Shown one piece after another: positions 1 through 7,227 of a stretch of 10,281 nucleotides of DNA. How positions within the stretch are numbered: position 1 is the first letter of the stretch; each line of letters starts with the position of its first letter. Both the position numbers and the translations under genes were made by a program. The stretch comes from Microbacteriaceae bacterium (lineage in GTDB: Bacteria; Actinomycetota; Actinomycetes; Actinomycetales; Microbacteriaceae), in the NCBI GenBank assembly GCA_025463615.1, contig JAODAU010000445.1, positions 1-10,281 of the forward strand, in the 5' to 3' direction. The notes under the pieces are model-generated. The model searched no databases and was not told where the DNA came from. It saw only the letters and a program-made list of their open reading frames with translations.

Positions 1-31
1 GAGATCTCACCGACGAGTCACAGCCGCGTGA

Positions 32-50
32 GGTCTCGACAAGCTCGACC
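32..50. repeat. Candidate short dispersed repeat downstream of the sugar operon
   Basis: The 55 bases after the beta-glucosidase stop contain no gene. They hold the 19-base motif GGTCTCGACAAGCTCGACC, which is partly self-complementary (GG/CC and TCGA/TCGA arms around a 5-base loop, with a 2-base bulge). A near copy (15 of 17 bases) lies at 74-90 inside the end of the beta-glucosidase gene. I recall similar motifs as frequent between genes in Microbacteriaceae and Micrococcaceae, but cannot verify it here. On the minus strand the fold has no U-tract, so it is not a convincing terminator for the operon. Confidence 0.3.
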
Positions 51-55
51 CGCTC

Positions 56-1480
56 TCACTCCGGGATGGTGTGGGTCTCGACCAGCTCGGCGTACCAGCG
101 GCCGCTGTTCTTCACCGTGCGCAGCTGCGTGTCGTAGTCGACCCGCACGATGCCGAAGCGCTTGCTGTAGCCGTACGACCACTCGAAGTTGTCGAGCAGC
201 GACCACACGAGGTAGCCGCGCAGGTCCACGCCGGCGTCGATCGCGCGGTGCACGGCGGTGAGGTGCCGGCGCAGGTAGTCGATGCGGTCGGAGTCATCGA
301 TCGATCCGTCGGCCTCCACCGTGTCGGGGAAGGCGGCGCCGTTCTCCGTGATCATCATCGGCAGGCCGGGGAACTGGTCGCGCAGCGAGAGCAGGAGTTC
401 GAGGAATCCGTCCGGCGCGATGTTCCAGCCCATGTCGGTGTACGGGCCGTCCTGAGGCAGGAACTCGACGTCGTCGGCGCCCGGCCACGCGGTACCTGCA
501 GAGGGCTTGTGGCCGTCGACCATCTGCTTCGGCGTCACGCCGTCCCACATGCGCACGGCAGCGGTGGAGTAGTAGTTCACGCCCAGGAAGTCGACCGGCT
601 GGTGGATGAGCTCCAGGTCGCCCGGCAGCACGAACGACCAGTCGGTCACACCGGCCGTGTCCTCGAGCAGGTCGTCCGGGTAGGCGCCCTGCAGCATCGG
701 ACCGGTGAACGCGCGGTTGGCCAGCGCGTCGGTGCGGCGCACGGCCTCGAAGCCGGTCTCGCCGACGGGCCGAAGCGCGTGCAGGTTGAGCGTGACGGAG
801 TACGTGGGGGATCCGGTGACCACGGAACGCAGCGCCGTGAGCGCGAGGCCGTGGGCCAGGTTGAGGTGGTGCACCGCGGTGAGCGCGTCGGCGCCGCTGG
901 TGCGTCCCGGGGCGTGACCGCCGGAGCCGTAGCCGAGGTAGGCCGAGCACCACGGCTCGTTGAGCGTGGTCCAGGTGGCGACCCGGTCGCCCAGCGCCTC
1001 GCCCACGACGGCCGCGTACTCGGCGAACCGGTAGGCGGTCTCGCGGTTGGTCCAGCCGCCGGCATCCTCGAGGGGCTGCGGGAGGTCCCAGTGGTACAGC
1101 GTTGCGATCGGGCGGATGCCGCGGGCCAGCAGCCCGTCGACCAGCCGCGAGTAGAAGTCGAGCCCCGCAGCGTTCACCGCGCCGGAGCCCGTGGGGATGA
1201 CGCGCGGCCACGCGATCGAGAAGCGGTACGCCTCGAGTCCGAGGCTCTTCATCAGGTCGAGGTCCTCCTCGAGCCGGTTGTAGTGGTCGTCGGCGACGTC
1301 GCCGTTCGTTCCGTCGCTGATGCGGCCGGGCGTGTGGCTGTAGGTGTCCCAGATCGACGGCCCGCGACCGTCCTGGGTCACCGCCCCCTCGATCTGGTAG
1401 CTCGCCGTCGCCGACCCGAAGAGGAACCCGGGCGGGAAGACGAGCCCGGAGTCGCGGTAGTCGGTGTTTCCGGTGCTCAT
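56..1480 (-). CDS. GH1 beta-glucosidase, cytoplasmic, last gene of the sugar operon
   Basis: This 474-residue protein has the usual length of a single-domain GH1 beta-glucosidase. The (beta/alpha)8 barrel hallmarks appear in order: SYQIEG with Q29, YHWDLP with H130, the acid/base motif TLNEPW with E175, VNYYS around Y304, the nucleophile motif ITENG with E379, and the C-terminal [10 protein letters not shown] with W426, E433 and W434, which bind the -1 glucose. All catalytic residues are intact. There is no signal peptide, so it should hydrolyse beta-1,4-linked glucosides in the cytoplasm. The start ATG at 1480 overlaps the stop of the upstream alpha-xylosidase by 4 bp (ATGA), which indicates translational coupling; a purine-rich AAAGG lies about 13 bases upstream. 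In this operon its likely job is to remove each glucose exposed after alpha-xylosidase action on xyloglucan oligosaccharides, and perhaps to cleave cellobiose. GH1 also includes beta-galactosidases and beta-fucosidases, so the exact substrate is inferred from context. Confidence 0.95.
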   Translation of the reverse strand: MSTGNTDYRDSGLVFPPGFLFGSATASYQIEGAVTQDGRGPSIWDTYSHTPGRISDGTNGDVADDHYNRLEEDLDLMKSLGLEAYRFSIAWPRVIPTGSGAVNAAGLDFYSRLVDGLLARGIRPIATLYHWDLPQPLEDAGGWTNRETAYRFAEYAAVVGEALGDRVATWTTLNEPWCSAYLGYGSGGHAPGRTSGADALTAVHHLNLAHGLALTALRSVVTGSPTYSVTLNLHALRPVGETGFEAVRRTDALANRAFTGPMLQGAYPDDLLEDTAGVTDWSFVLPGDLELIHQPVDFLGVNYYSTAAVRMWDGVTPKQMVDGHKPSAGTAWPGADDVEFLPQDGPYTDMGWNIAPDGFLELLLSLRDQFPGLPMMITENGAAFPDTVEADGSIDDSDRIDYLRRHLTAVHRAIDAGVDLRGYLVWSLLDNFEWSYGYSKRFGIVRVDYDTQLRTVKNSGRWYAELVETHTIPE

Positions 1481-3732
1481 GGTCGGAGGGTGGCCTTTCC
1501 GTCGATGGGATTCGTGGCCTCGCCGTGGGCGAGTCGCGCGACCCAGCTGGCCGCATCCCCGGTGGCAATCGTAGCGGTGCCATCTCCCCGCACGATCTCG
1601 AACGACGCGCTCACGCCCTCCGGCGTGACCACCCCGACCGTGCGCCCGGCGTCGCCGAGGCTGGTCGGATAGACCTCGAGAACCAGATCGTCCAGGTAGT
1701 CGTAGTCGGGCCGGTCGTCGCGCCCGCCGAGCGGAAGCACGGCGCCGTCGCGCACGTAGAGCGGCACGCTGGTGAACGGATGCGTCTCCCGACGCCACAC
1801 CGGACCGACGACCGTCTCGCGCGTGAAATAGTTCGTCCAGGTGCCGGCCGGCAGGTAGAACTCGATCTCGCCGGACGAGGAGAACACCGGAGCGACGAGC
1901 AGGTCGGCGCCGAGCATGTACTGACGGTCGAGGTGGGCGACCGCCGGGTCGTCGGGGAACTCGAGCTGCATCGGGCGCATCACCGGTGTGCCGGTGCGCG
2001 AGGCCTCGAGGCCGGCCGCGTAGAGGTAGGGCATGAGCCGCAGCTTGAGCTTCGTGAACAGCCGCGTGACCTCGACGGCCTCCTCGTCGAAGGCCCACGG
2101 CACCCGGTAGGAGCCGCTGCCGTGGAGCCGACTGTGGCTGGAGAGCAGGCCGAATGCGGTCCAGCGCTTGAAGACGCCGGCATCCGGTGTCCCCTCGAAA
2201 CCGCCGATGTCGTGGCTCCAGAAGCCGAAGCCGCCGAACGCGAGCGAGAGGCCGCCGCGAAGGGTCTCGGCCATCGACTCATAGGTGGAGGTCGAGTCGC
2301 CGCCCCAGTGCACCGGCATGGCCTGGCCGCCGACGGTCGCGGAGCGCGCGAACAGCACAGCGTCGCCCTCGCCGCGGGTCTCCTCGAGCACGTCGAAGAC
2401 GGCCCGGTTGTAGAGCTGCGTGTACCAGTTGTGCATGCGGTCGGGGCTCGAGCCGTCGAAGTAGTCGACGTCGAGGGGAACGCGCTCACCGAAGTCGGTC
2501 TTGAAGGCGTCGACGCCCTGGTCGAGCAGGTGGCGCAGCTTGCCCTGGTACCAGGCCGTGGCATCCGGGTTGCTGAAGTCGACCAGCGCCATGCCGGCCT
2601 GCCAGAGGTCCCACTGCCAGACGCTGCCATCGGGGCGGGTGAGGAGGTAGCCGGCCTCGGCGGCCTCGGCGAAGAGCGGGGAGCGCTGCCCGATGTACGG
2701 GTTGATCCAGACGCAGAGGTGCAGGTCCTTGGTGTGCAACCGCTCGAGCATTCCCTCCGGGTCGGGGAAGGTGCGCGGGTCCCACTCGAAGTCGCACCAG
2801 TTGAACTCGCGCATCCAGAAGCAGTCGAAGTGGAAGACGCTGAGCGGCAGGTCGCGCTCCGCCATGCCGTCGATGAAGCTCGAGACCGTGGCCTCGTCGT
2901 AGCTGGTGGTGAAGCTCGTGGTGAGCCACAGGCCGTACGACCAGGCCGGCACGTGCGCCGGGCGGCCGGTGAGCGCGGTGTAGCGCTCGAGCACGTCCTT
3001 CGGAGTCGGGCCATCGATCACGTAGTACTGCACCGACTCGCCCGGCACCGAGAACTGCACGCGCTCGACCGCCTCCGAACCGACCTCGAATGAGACCGGG
3101 CCGGAGTCGTCGACGAGCACGCCGTATCCGCGGTTGCTGAGGTAGAAGGGCACGTTCTTGTAGGCCTGCTCGCTCGACGTGCCGCCGTCGGCGTTCCAGA
3201 TCTCCACCGACTGCCCGTTCTTCACGAGAGGCCCGAAGCGCTCGCCGAGGCCGTAGATCAGCTCGCCGACTCCGAGCGCCAGCTGCTCGTGCACGAAGCT
3301 CTCGCCGCCCGCCACCAGGTGCGCCTGCGCCTTGGCCCCGCTTGCGGTCAGCCGTCGGCCGCCCGACGTGAACTCGACGTTCCACGGCGCACCCCTCGTC
3401 ACTGTGGCGGTGAGCGACCCGCTCGTGAGCGACGCGGATGCCTCGCCCAGGACCACCTCGCCGTGCCCCGCCTCCGCGCCCACGAGCTCGAACCCGCGTG
3501 GGGCGGCGCCGCCCCGGAAGTGCTCGATGCGTACCCCGATGACGCCCGGCAGCGGGCTGGTCAGCGTGACCGTGAGCGTGGGCAGGTTGAGCACGTCGCC
3601 GCGTGAGCGGATCACCCTCGTGGGCGCCGTGACCACGAGCGACCCGTCGCGCTCGTCGAGGTCGTACGCCTCCTGCGCGTAGTGGGCGGTGACCCCGGGG
3701 CGGAGCTTCCAGAAACCGTCGGTGAACTTCAT
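1477..3732 (-). CDS. yicI: GH31 alpha-xylosidase (YicI type)
   Basis: This 751-residue protein is close to E. coli YicI (772 residues) in length and motif order. The nucleophile is D413 in [10 protein letters not shown] and the acid/base is D479 in HWGGDS; both sit exactly three residues before their YicI counterparts D416 and D482. The residues known to set alpha-xylosidase rather than alpha-glucosidase specificity in YicI are also conserved at the same offset: F274, C304 and F305 in HFDCFWM, W342 and K411. Also present are ARSA (462-465) and [11 protein letters not shown] (503-513). An N-terminal beta-sandwich (about 1-250) precedes the barrel, and C-terminal beta domains follow. No signal peptide is visible, so it acts in the cytoplasm, releasing alpha-1,6-linked xylose from the non-reducing end of xyloglucan oligosaccharides or isoprimeverose. 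It starts 2 bp after the upstream permease stop; AGGAG lies 13 bases before the ATG, a rather long spacing, so coupling to the permease is likely. It overlaps the beta-glucosidase start by 4 bp. Confidence 0.95.
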   Translation of the reverse strand: MKFTDGFWKLRPGVTAHYAQEAYDLDERDGSLVVTAPTRVIRSRGDVLNLPTLTVTLTSPLPGVIGVRIEHFRGGAAPRGFELVGAEAGHGEVVLGEASASLTSGSLTATVTRGAPWNVEFTSGGRRLTASGAKAQAHLVAGGESFVHEQLALGVGELIYGLGERFGPLVKNGQSVEIWNADGGTSSEQAYKNVPFYLSNRGYGVLVDDSGPVSFEVGSEAVERVQFSVPGESVQYYVIDGPTPKDVLERYTALTGRPAHVPAWSYGLWLTTSFTTSYDEATVSSFIDGMAERDLPLSVFHFDCFWMREFNWCDFEWDPRTFPDPEGMLERLHTKDLHLCVWINPYIGQRSPLFAEAAEAGYLLTRPDGSVWQWDLWQAGMALVDFSNPDATAWYQGKLRHLLDQGVDAFKTDFGERVPLDVDYFDGSSPDRMHNWYTQLYNRAVFDVLEETRGEGDAVLFARSATVGGQAMPVHWGGDSTSTYESMAETLRGGLSLAFGGFGFWSHDIGGFEGTPDAGVFKRWTAFGLLSSHSRLHGSGSYRVPWAFDEEAVEVTRLFTKLKLRLMPYLYAAGLEASRTGTPVMRPMQLEFPDDPAVAHLDRQYMLGADLLVAPVFSSSGEIEFYLPAGTWTNYFTRETVVGPVWRRETHPFTSVPLYVRDGAVLPLGGRDDRPDYDYLDDLVLEVYPTSLGDAGRTVGVVTPEGVSASFEIVRGDGTATIATGDAASWVARLAHGEATNPIDGKATLRP

Positions 3733-3734
3733 TG

Positions 3735-4631
3735 CTATTTGACTGCTCCTGCTGTGATGCCACGGGTGAGTGTGCGCTGGAAGATGAGGAAGAAGACGAG
3801 GGTGGGGATGAGGCCGAGCAGCGCCGAGGCGCTCGTGGTCGTGACATCCATGAGCCGGTCGCCCTGGAGCGAGGCGATCGCCACGGGCACGGTCTGGTTG
3901 GAGTTGCTCACGAGGAAGGTGAGCGGGATGAGGAACTCGTTCCAGGTCCAGATGAAGAAGAAGATCAGCAGCACCGAGAGCGTGGGCCGACTGATGGGCA
4001 CGATGACCCGCCACAGCGTCTGCCAGCGGCTCGCGCCATCCAGTGCCGCCGCCTCGAGCACCTCCTTGGGGAAGGTGCCGTAGACCGACGAGAGCAGGTA
4101 CGTGCCGAAGGCGCTCTGGATCACCGTGAAGATGATGATCACCGACCACACGTTGTCGTAGAGACCCACCTGCTTGAACATGTAGTACAGCGGGTAGAGC
4201 AGCGCCTCTTGCGGGATCGTGTTGGCCACCAGGAACAGGATGATGATCCAGGTGCGCCCGCGCACCCGGCCGATGCCGATCGCGAAGGCGTTGAACACCG
4301 AGATGAGCACGGCCAGGATCGCGACGGTGCCGCTGATGAAGAAGCTGTTCCAGAGCTTCTCGGGGAAGTTCACCCGGTTCCAGAACCCCTCGATGCCGGT
4401 CAGGTAGATCGACTTCGGCAGCGACAGTGGGCCCGAGGTGGCGTAGTCGCTCGGCGACTTGAACGAGTTGACCAGGATGAGCAGGAACGGCGCCGCGATG
4501 AGCAGGCCGAACAGGATCGCGACGGCCAGGATCACCCAGTCACCGACGCTGCGGCGCGTGGTGCGCCGACGAAGCTTGAACGGGTTCTCCTTCGACGCGT
4601 CACGCGTGACGCCCGTGGTCATGGTGGTCAT
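3735..4631 (-). CDS. CUT1 sugar ABC transporter permease (MalG-like)
   Basis: This 298-residue inner-membrane protein has the MalG-type layout. A cytoplasmic basic N-terminus (RRRTTRRS) is followed by a first membrane segment at about 32-55. Further hydrophobic segments lie near 97-120, 127-151, 162-183, 217-240 and 265-285. The EAA loop that docks to the ATPase is EAAALDGASRWQTLWRVIVP at 193-212, and the ITAGAVK C-terminus is typical of the family. I chose the ATG at 4631 over the in-frame ATG at 4622 because GGAGGAG lies 5-7 bases upstream and because it forms an ATGA overlap with the preceding permease stop. Together with that permease it should form the import channel for the oligosaccharide delivered by the binding protein. 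Conserved sequence does not reveal the sugar; the linked alpha-xylosidase suggests xylosylated gluco-oligosaccharides. Confidence 0.95.
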   Translation of the reverse strand: MTTMTTGVTRDASKENPFKLRRRTTRRSVGDWVILAVAILFGLLIAAPFLLILVNSFKSPSDYATSGPLSLPKSIYLTGIEGFWNRVNFPEKLWNSFFISGTVAILAVLISVFNAFAIGIGRVRGRTWIIILFLVANTIPQEALLYPLYYMFKQVGLYDNVWSVIIIFTVIQSAFGTYLLSSVYGTFPKEVLEAAALDGASRWQTLWRVIVPISRPTLSVLLIFFFIWTWNEFLIPLTFLVSNSNQTVPVAIASLQGDRLMDVTTTSASALLGLIPTLVFFLIFQRTLTRGITAGAVK

Positions 4632-5602
4632 CGCGACTCCTCCGCCCGCTCCGCGCGGTTCTGCGCCTTGATGAAGACGATCGTCAGCAGCACGATCACG
4701 ACGGTGAGCGCCGTGGCGATCGTGGCGCCGTAGCCCACCTGCTGGCTCTGGAAGAACTCGCTGTACGAGTAGTAGCTGGGCACGATCGTGCTGGTGCCGG
4801 GCCCGCCGCGGGTGAGCGTGTAGATCGGGCCGAAGACCTTCAGCGCAGCGATCGTGCAGGTGAGGGTGACCACGAAGATCTCCGGACGGATGATGCTCAC
4901 CGTGATCCAGCGGAAGCGCTGGAACCAGCCCGCGCCATCCAGCTCCGCCGCCTCGTAGAGCTCCGGGTCGACCCGCTGCAGGGCCGCCATGAAGATCACG
5001 ACCGGGTAGCCGAGCTGCACCCAGACCATCACGAACATGATGCTGAGCAGCGCTGTGTCGGGACTGCCGAGCCAGTTGTGCTGCAGGGACCCGAGGCCGA
5101 CGGCCTTGAGGATCGTATTGAGCGCGCCGTTCTCGGGCCGCAGGATCCAGCCGATCACGATGGCGGCAACGGCGATCGGCAGGATCTGCGGCAGGTAGTA
5201 GGTGGCCCGGAGGAAGCTCGCGACCCGCCCGCCGAACTTCTTGCCGACGAGGTCGAAGAGCATCGCGGCGAGCAGCAGGCCGAGCAGGGTCGGCACGATC
5301 ACCATCGCCACGATCATCGCGATGCTGTTGCCGAACGACTGCCAGAACTTGGCGTCGTGGAACAGCTCGATCCAGTTGTCCAGGCCGATCCAGATGGGCG
5401 GGCGGATGCCGCGCCACTCCGTGAAGCTCAGGTAGATGTTCCAGATGAGCGGGGTCAGGATGACCACGGCGAACAGCACGAACCCGGGCAGCAGGTAGAG
5501 CCAGTAGCCGCCGAACCGCGAGCGGCCGCCCGGGGGCAGCAGGGACTTCTCTGCGGTTCGTCTCGGCGCTCTCGCCGGGGCGACGAAGGGGACGCTCGCC
5601 AT
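4628..5602 (-). CDS. CUT1 sugar ABC transporter permease (MalF-like)
   Basis: This 324-residue protein is the MalF-type partner of the downstream permease. A basic, proline-rich cytoplasmic tail of about 30 residues leads into the first membrane segment (about 33-55), followed by the common motif PLIWNIYLSFTEW. More hydrophobic segments lie near 91-115, 132-153, 183-206, 241-262 and 295-311. The EAA motif is EAAELDGAGWFQRFRWITVS at 217-236. It lacks the large periplasmic P2 loop of E. coli MalF, as is normal for actinobacterial sugar permeases. The start at 5602 is preceded by AGGAAGG with an 8-base spacing. It lies 68 bp after the binding-protein stop, and that gap carries a strong hairpin, so it may be expressed at a lower level than the binding protein. 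No ATP-binding subunit is encoded nearby, so a shared MsiK-like ATPase is the probable energy source. Confidence 0.95.
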   Translation of the reverse strand: MASVPFVAPARAPRRTAEKSLLPPGGRSRFGGYWLYLLPGFVLFAVVILTPLIWNIYLSFTEWRGIRPPIWIGLDNWIELFHDAKFWQSFGNSIAMIVAMVIVPTLLGLLLAAMLFDLVGKKFGGRVASFLRATYYLPQILPIAVAAIVIGWILRPENGALNTILKAVGLGSLQHNWLGSPDTALLSIMFVMVWVQLGYPVVIFMAALQRVDPELYEAAELDGAGWFQRFRWITVSIIRPEIFVVTLTCTIAALKVFGPIYTLTRGGPGTSTIVPSYYSYSEFFQSQQVGYGATIATALTVVIVLLTIVFIKAQNRAERAEESR

Positions 5603-5633
5603 GGTTCTGGCCTTCCTCGTGGGGGTGGGGGAG

Positions 5634-5665
5634 CGGGCCGAGGGGGAGTGCGCCCCCTCGGCCCG
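5634..5665 (-). promoter_or_regulatory. GC-rich hairpin between binding protein and permease genes
   Basis: A perfect 13-bp inverted repeat (5634-5646 paired with 5653-5665) with a 6-base loop begins 5 bases after the binding-protein stop codon. No T-tract follows it on the coding (minus) strand, so it is not a classic intrinsic terminator. In binding-protein-first ABC operons, such structures often protect the upstream message from 3' exonucleases or cause partial termination, giving more binding protein than permease. That role is inferred here; the hairpin itself is seen directly. Confidence 0.65.
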
Positions 5666-5670
5666 GGGTG

Positions 5671-6987
5671 TTACTTGGTGATGTCGTCGACGCCGGACTG
5701 GTACTCGGTTCCGAGTTCCGTCAGCACGTCCTTCGGCGACTTCGTTCCGTTGACGAGCTCCTGCAGGCCGGCGTTGAGCTGGTCGTAGAAGGTCGGAGTG
5801 GGCCAGTCGGGGTAGAACGCCAGGCCGTCGCGCTTCGTCAGCGTGTTGAAGTTGTCGATCAGTTCCTTGCTCTTCGGGTCGGTGATGGATGCCGCATCCG
5901 CCGCGACCGGGATCCCACCGTTGTTGCCGATGAGGGCCTGGATCTTCGGGCTCATGGTGATGTCGATGAACTTGTATGCGAGGTCCTTGTTCTTCGAGTT
6001 CTCCGGCACGGCCCAGATGTTGCCCGACGAGCCGGGGCTCATCGTGGCGCCCGGGAACAGGAAGGTGCTCCACTTGAACGACTTCACGTCGGTGACCATG
6101 CGGCCGTACCACCAGCTACCGGAGTAGAAGATCGGGTTGGTGCCGTTGATGAAGCTGGTTCCGGCGTCCTCGGCCTTGAGGCCGGTGGCGTCCTTCGAGA
6201 TGTAGCCCTTGTCGACCCAGTCCTTGATGGTGTCGGCCGCGAAGGTGAAGTCCGCGTCGTGCCAGTCGACCTTGCCCGTGTAGAGCTGGTAGTTGTTCAC
6301 CCACTGGCGCGTGGCCTTGCTCAGCGCGAGCTGGTAGAAGAGCTGGCCGAGGGGGTACTCGGCGGCCGACTCGGCGAGCGGGGTGATCCCGTTGTCCTTG
6401 AAGGTCTTGAGCGCCGACTCGAACTCCTTGAACGTGGTGGGCACCTTGATGCCGTACTTGTTGAAGGCGTCCTGGTTGTAGTACACCTCGACGAACTCGC
6501 CGTAGTTGGGGATGCCGTAGTAGTGGCCCGATCCCATGACGCCCTTGTCGTTGTACTTGGCGGTGGTCTGCAGTGACGGGGCGAGCTTCTTGTCCCAGCC
6601 GTAGGCCTTGACCGCCTTGTCGAGGTTGGTCAGCAGGCCCTGGCTCGAGAGCAGGCCGGCTGTGGCGTTGCCCTTGTTGTACTCGAGGATGTCGGGGGCG
6701 GCGTTCGAGTTGAGCACCTGGCTCGCGGTCGAGCGGATCTGCTCGAAGCTCTTCGCCTCGAACTTGACCTTCGCGCCGGTCTCCTTCTCGAACTCCTTGA
6801 TGGCGGCGTTCCAGCCGATCCCCATCGCGCTCGTGTCCGCTTCGAAGTCCCACAGCGTCAGCGTCTTGCCCTTGCCGTCCGGCTTCGTGTCGACGGCGGA
6901 ACTCGAGCTGGTCCCGCTGGCGCATCCCGCCAGCAGAAGTGCCGTGGTCGCCATGAGGGCCCCAGCGGCCATCAGCCTCTTGCGCAT
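5671..6987 (-). CDS. Sugar-binding lipoprotein of a CUT1 ABC transporter
   Basis: This 438-residue protein is an extracytoplasmic family 1 solute-binding protein. It begins with a lipoprotein signal (MRKR, a hydrophobic stretch to residue 20, then lipobox LLAGC with C22 as the lipidated cysteine) and a Ser/Thr-rich linker. The mature part starts with KTLTLWDF (41-48) and continues with ...EFEKETGAKVKFE, the usual first strand-helix-strand of the family. Aromatic residues that could stack on sugar rings include W46, the Y157-Y158 pair, W291-W292-Y293 and W395. The start at 6987 is fixed by a near-perfect AAGGAGGT ribosome site 5 bases upstream. It is the first gene of the operon and should capture the oligosaccharide outside the membrane. 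Binding specificity cannot be read from sequence; the alpha-xylosidase and beta-glucosidase downstream point to xyloglucan oligosaccharides, with cello-oligosaccharides as an alternative. Confidence 0.95.
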   Translation of the reverse strand: MRKRLMAAGALMATTALLLAGCASGTSSSSAVDTKPDGKGKTLTLWDFEADTSAMGIGWNAAIKEFEKETGAKVKFEAKSFEQIRSTASQVLNSNAAPDILEYNKGNATAGLLSSQGLLTNLDKAVKAYGWDKKLAPSLQTTAKYNDKGVMGSGHYYGIPNYGEFVEVYYNQDAFNKYGIKVPTTFKEFESALKTFKDNGITPLAESAAEYPLGQLFYQLALSKATRQWVNNYQLYTGKVDWHDADFTFAADTIKDWVDKGYISKDATGLKAEDAGTSFINGTNPIFYSGSWWYGRMVTDVKSFKWSTFLFPGATMSPGSSGNIWAVPENSKNKDLAYKFIDITMSPKIQALIGNNGGIPVAADAASITDPKSKELIDNFNTLTKRDGLAFYPDWPTPTFYDQLNAGLQELVNGTKSPKDVLTELGTEYQSGVDDITK

Positions 6988-7045
6988 CTCTTACCTCCTT
7001 GTAGGGAGCGCCGCCCATGGTGCGGGGGAGGCAGCCACTCCGATG

Positions 7046-7072
7046 CCGTTTGTTGTTATAAACAACATACGG
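7046..7072. promoter_or_regulatory. 27-bp palindromic operator, candidate ROK repressor site
   Basis: The arms CCGTTTGTTGTT (7046-7057) and AACAACATACGG (7061-7072) flank a 3-base centre and pair at 11 of 12 positions. The TTTGTT...AACAA core resembles the T-rich/A-rich operators of XylR/NagC-type ROK repressors. It overlaps the probable -10 element of the operon promoter, so a bound protein would block transcription. The ROK gene lies immediately upstream on the same strand, making its product the best candidate. The palindrome is seen directly; the partner is inference. Confidence 0.75.
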
Positions 7073-7093
7073 GTAGCACGCGAGCCGATGCAA
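7064..7093 (-). promoter_or_regulatory. Probable promoter of the sugar uptake and hydrolysis operon
   Basis: On the minus strand, TTGCAT (7088-7093) and TATGTT (7064-7069) are separated by 18 bases and fit the -35 and TANNNT -10 pattern of housekeeping actinobacterial promoters. Transcription would start near 7057, inside the palindrome, leaving a leader of about 70 bases before the binding-protein start. A second AT-rich hexamer, TATAAC at 7055-7060, lacks a good -35 partner. Confidence 0.5.
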
Positions 7094-7165
7094 GACCGTT
7101 CCAGGCATTCCGCACAACGGTGTTTTGCTCAGGATGACCGGAACCCCGGGATTTCGGGCAAATCG

Positions 7166-7179
7166 GGGGAGCGCTCCCA
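7166..7179. promoter_or_regulatory. CebR/CelR-like operator (LacI family)
   Basis: The sequence contains the perfect 12-bp palindrome GGGAGCGCTCCC (7167-7178). With one flanking base on each side it matches TGGGAGCGCTCCCA, the known site of Streptomyces CebR and Thermobifida CelR, at 13 of 14 positions; the only difference is G for T at 7166. It lies about 115 bp before the inferred operon start site and 48 bp after the ROK stop. No LacI-family gene is in the window, so the regulator would act from elsewhere. At this position it could loop, block read-through from the ROK gene, or control an unrecognised upstream promoter. Confidence 0.7.
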
Positions 7180-7227
7180 CCCAAGTTCGCGTCGGCAACA
7201 ATCCGATAACGTTCCGCCGTCAGCGCG

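Noticed and set aside
71..1672. A long plus-strand open frame opposite the beta-glucosidase gene, and similar long antisense frames across the operon
   Set aside because: Such frames arise from high GC in the third codon position. Their translations have no recognisable domain and are rich in Arg, Val and Ala, while the minus-strand frames hold complete enzyme motifs.
1481..2098. Extension of the beta-glucosidase frame upstream to 2098
   Set aside because: The extension lies inside the alpha-xylosidase gene and resembles no GH1 sequence. The family start is at [10 protein letters not shown], with the ATG at 1480 in an ATGA overlap.
7016..7018. Possible upstream start codon in the operon leader, out of frame with the binding protein
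   Set aside because: It has no ribosome site and its frame runs into the binding-protein gene with a meaningless translation.
7114..7126. ACAACGGTGTTTT as a second ROK operator
   Set aside because: Only three consecutive base pairs flank the centre, and it does not match the arms of the strong palindrome.
7144..7168. Bulged hairpin (CCCC, two unpaired G, GATTT, loop, AAATC, GGGG) after the ROK gene as a terminator
   Set aside because: The stem is interrupted, no T-tract follows on the minus strand, and it overlaps the CebR-like box. Chance complementarity is as likely.
7203..7213. AACGTT-centred sequence as another LacI-type operator
   Set aside because: Symmetry stops after 6 bp, which is expected by chance.
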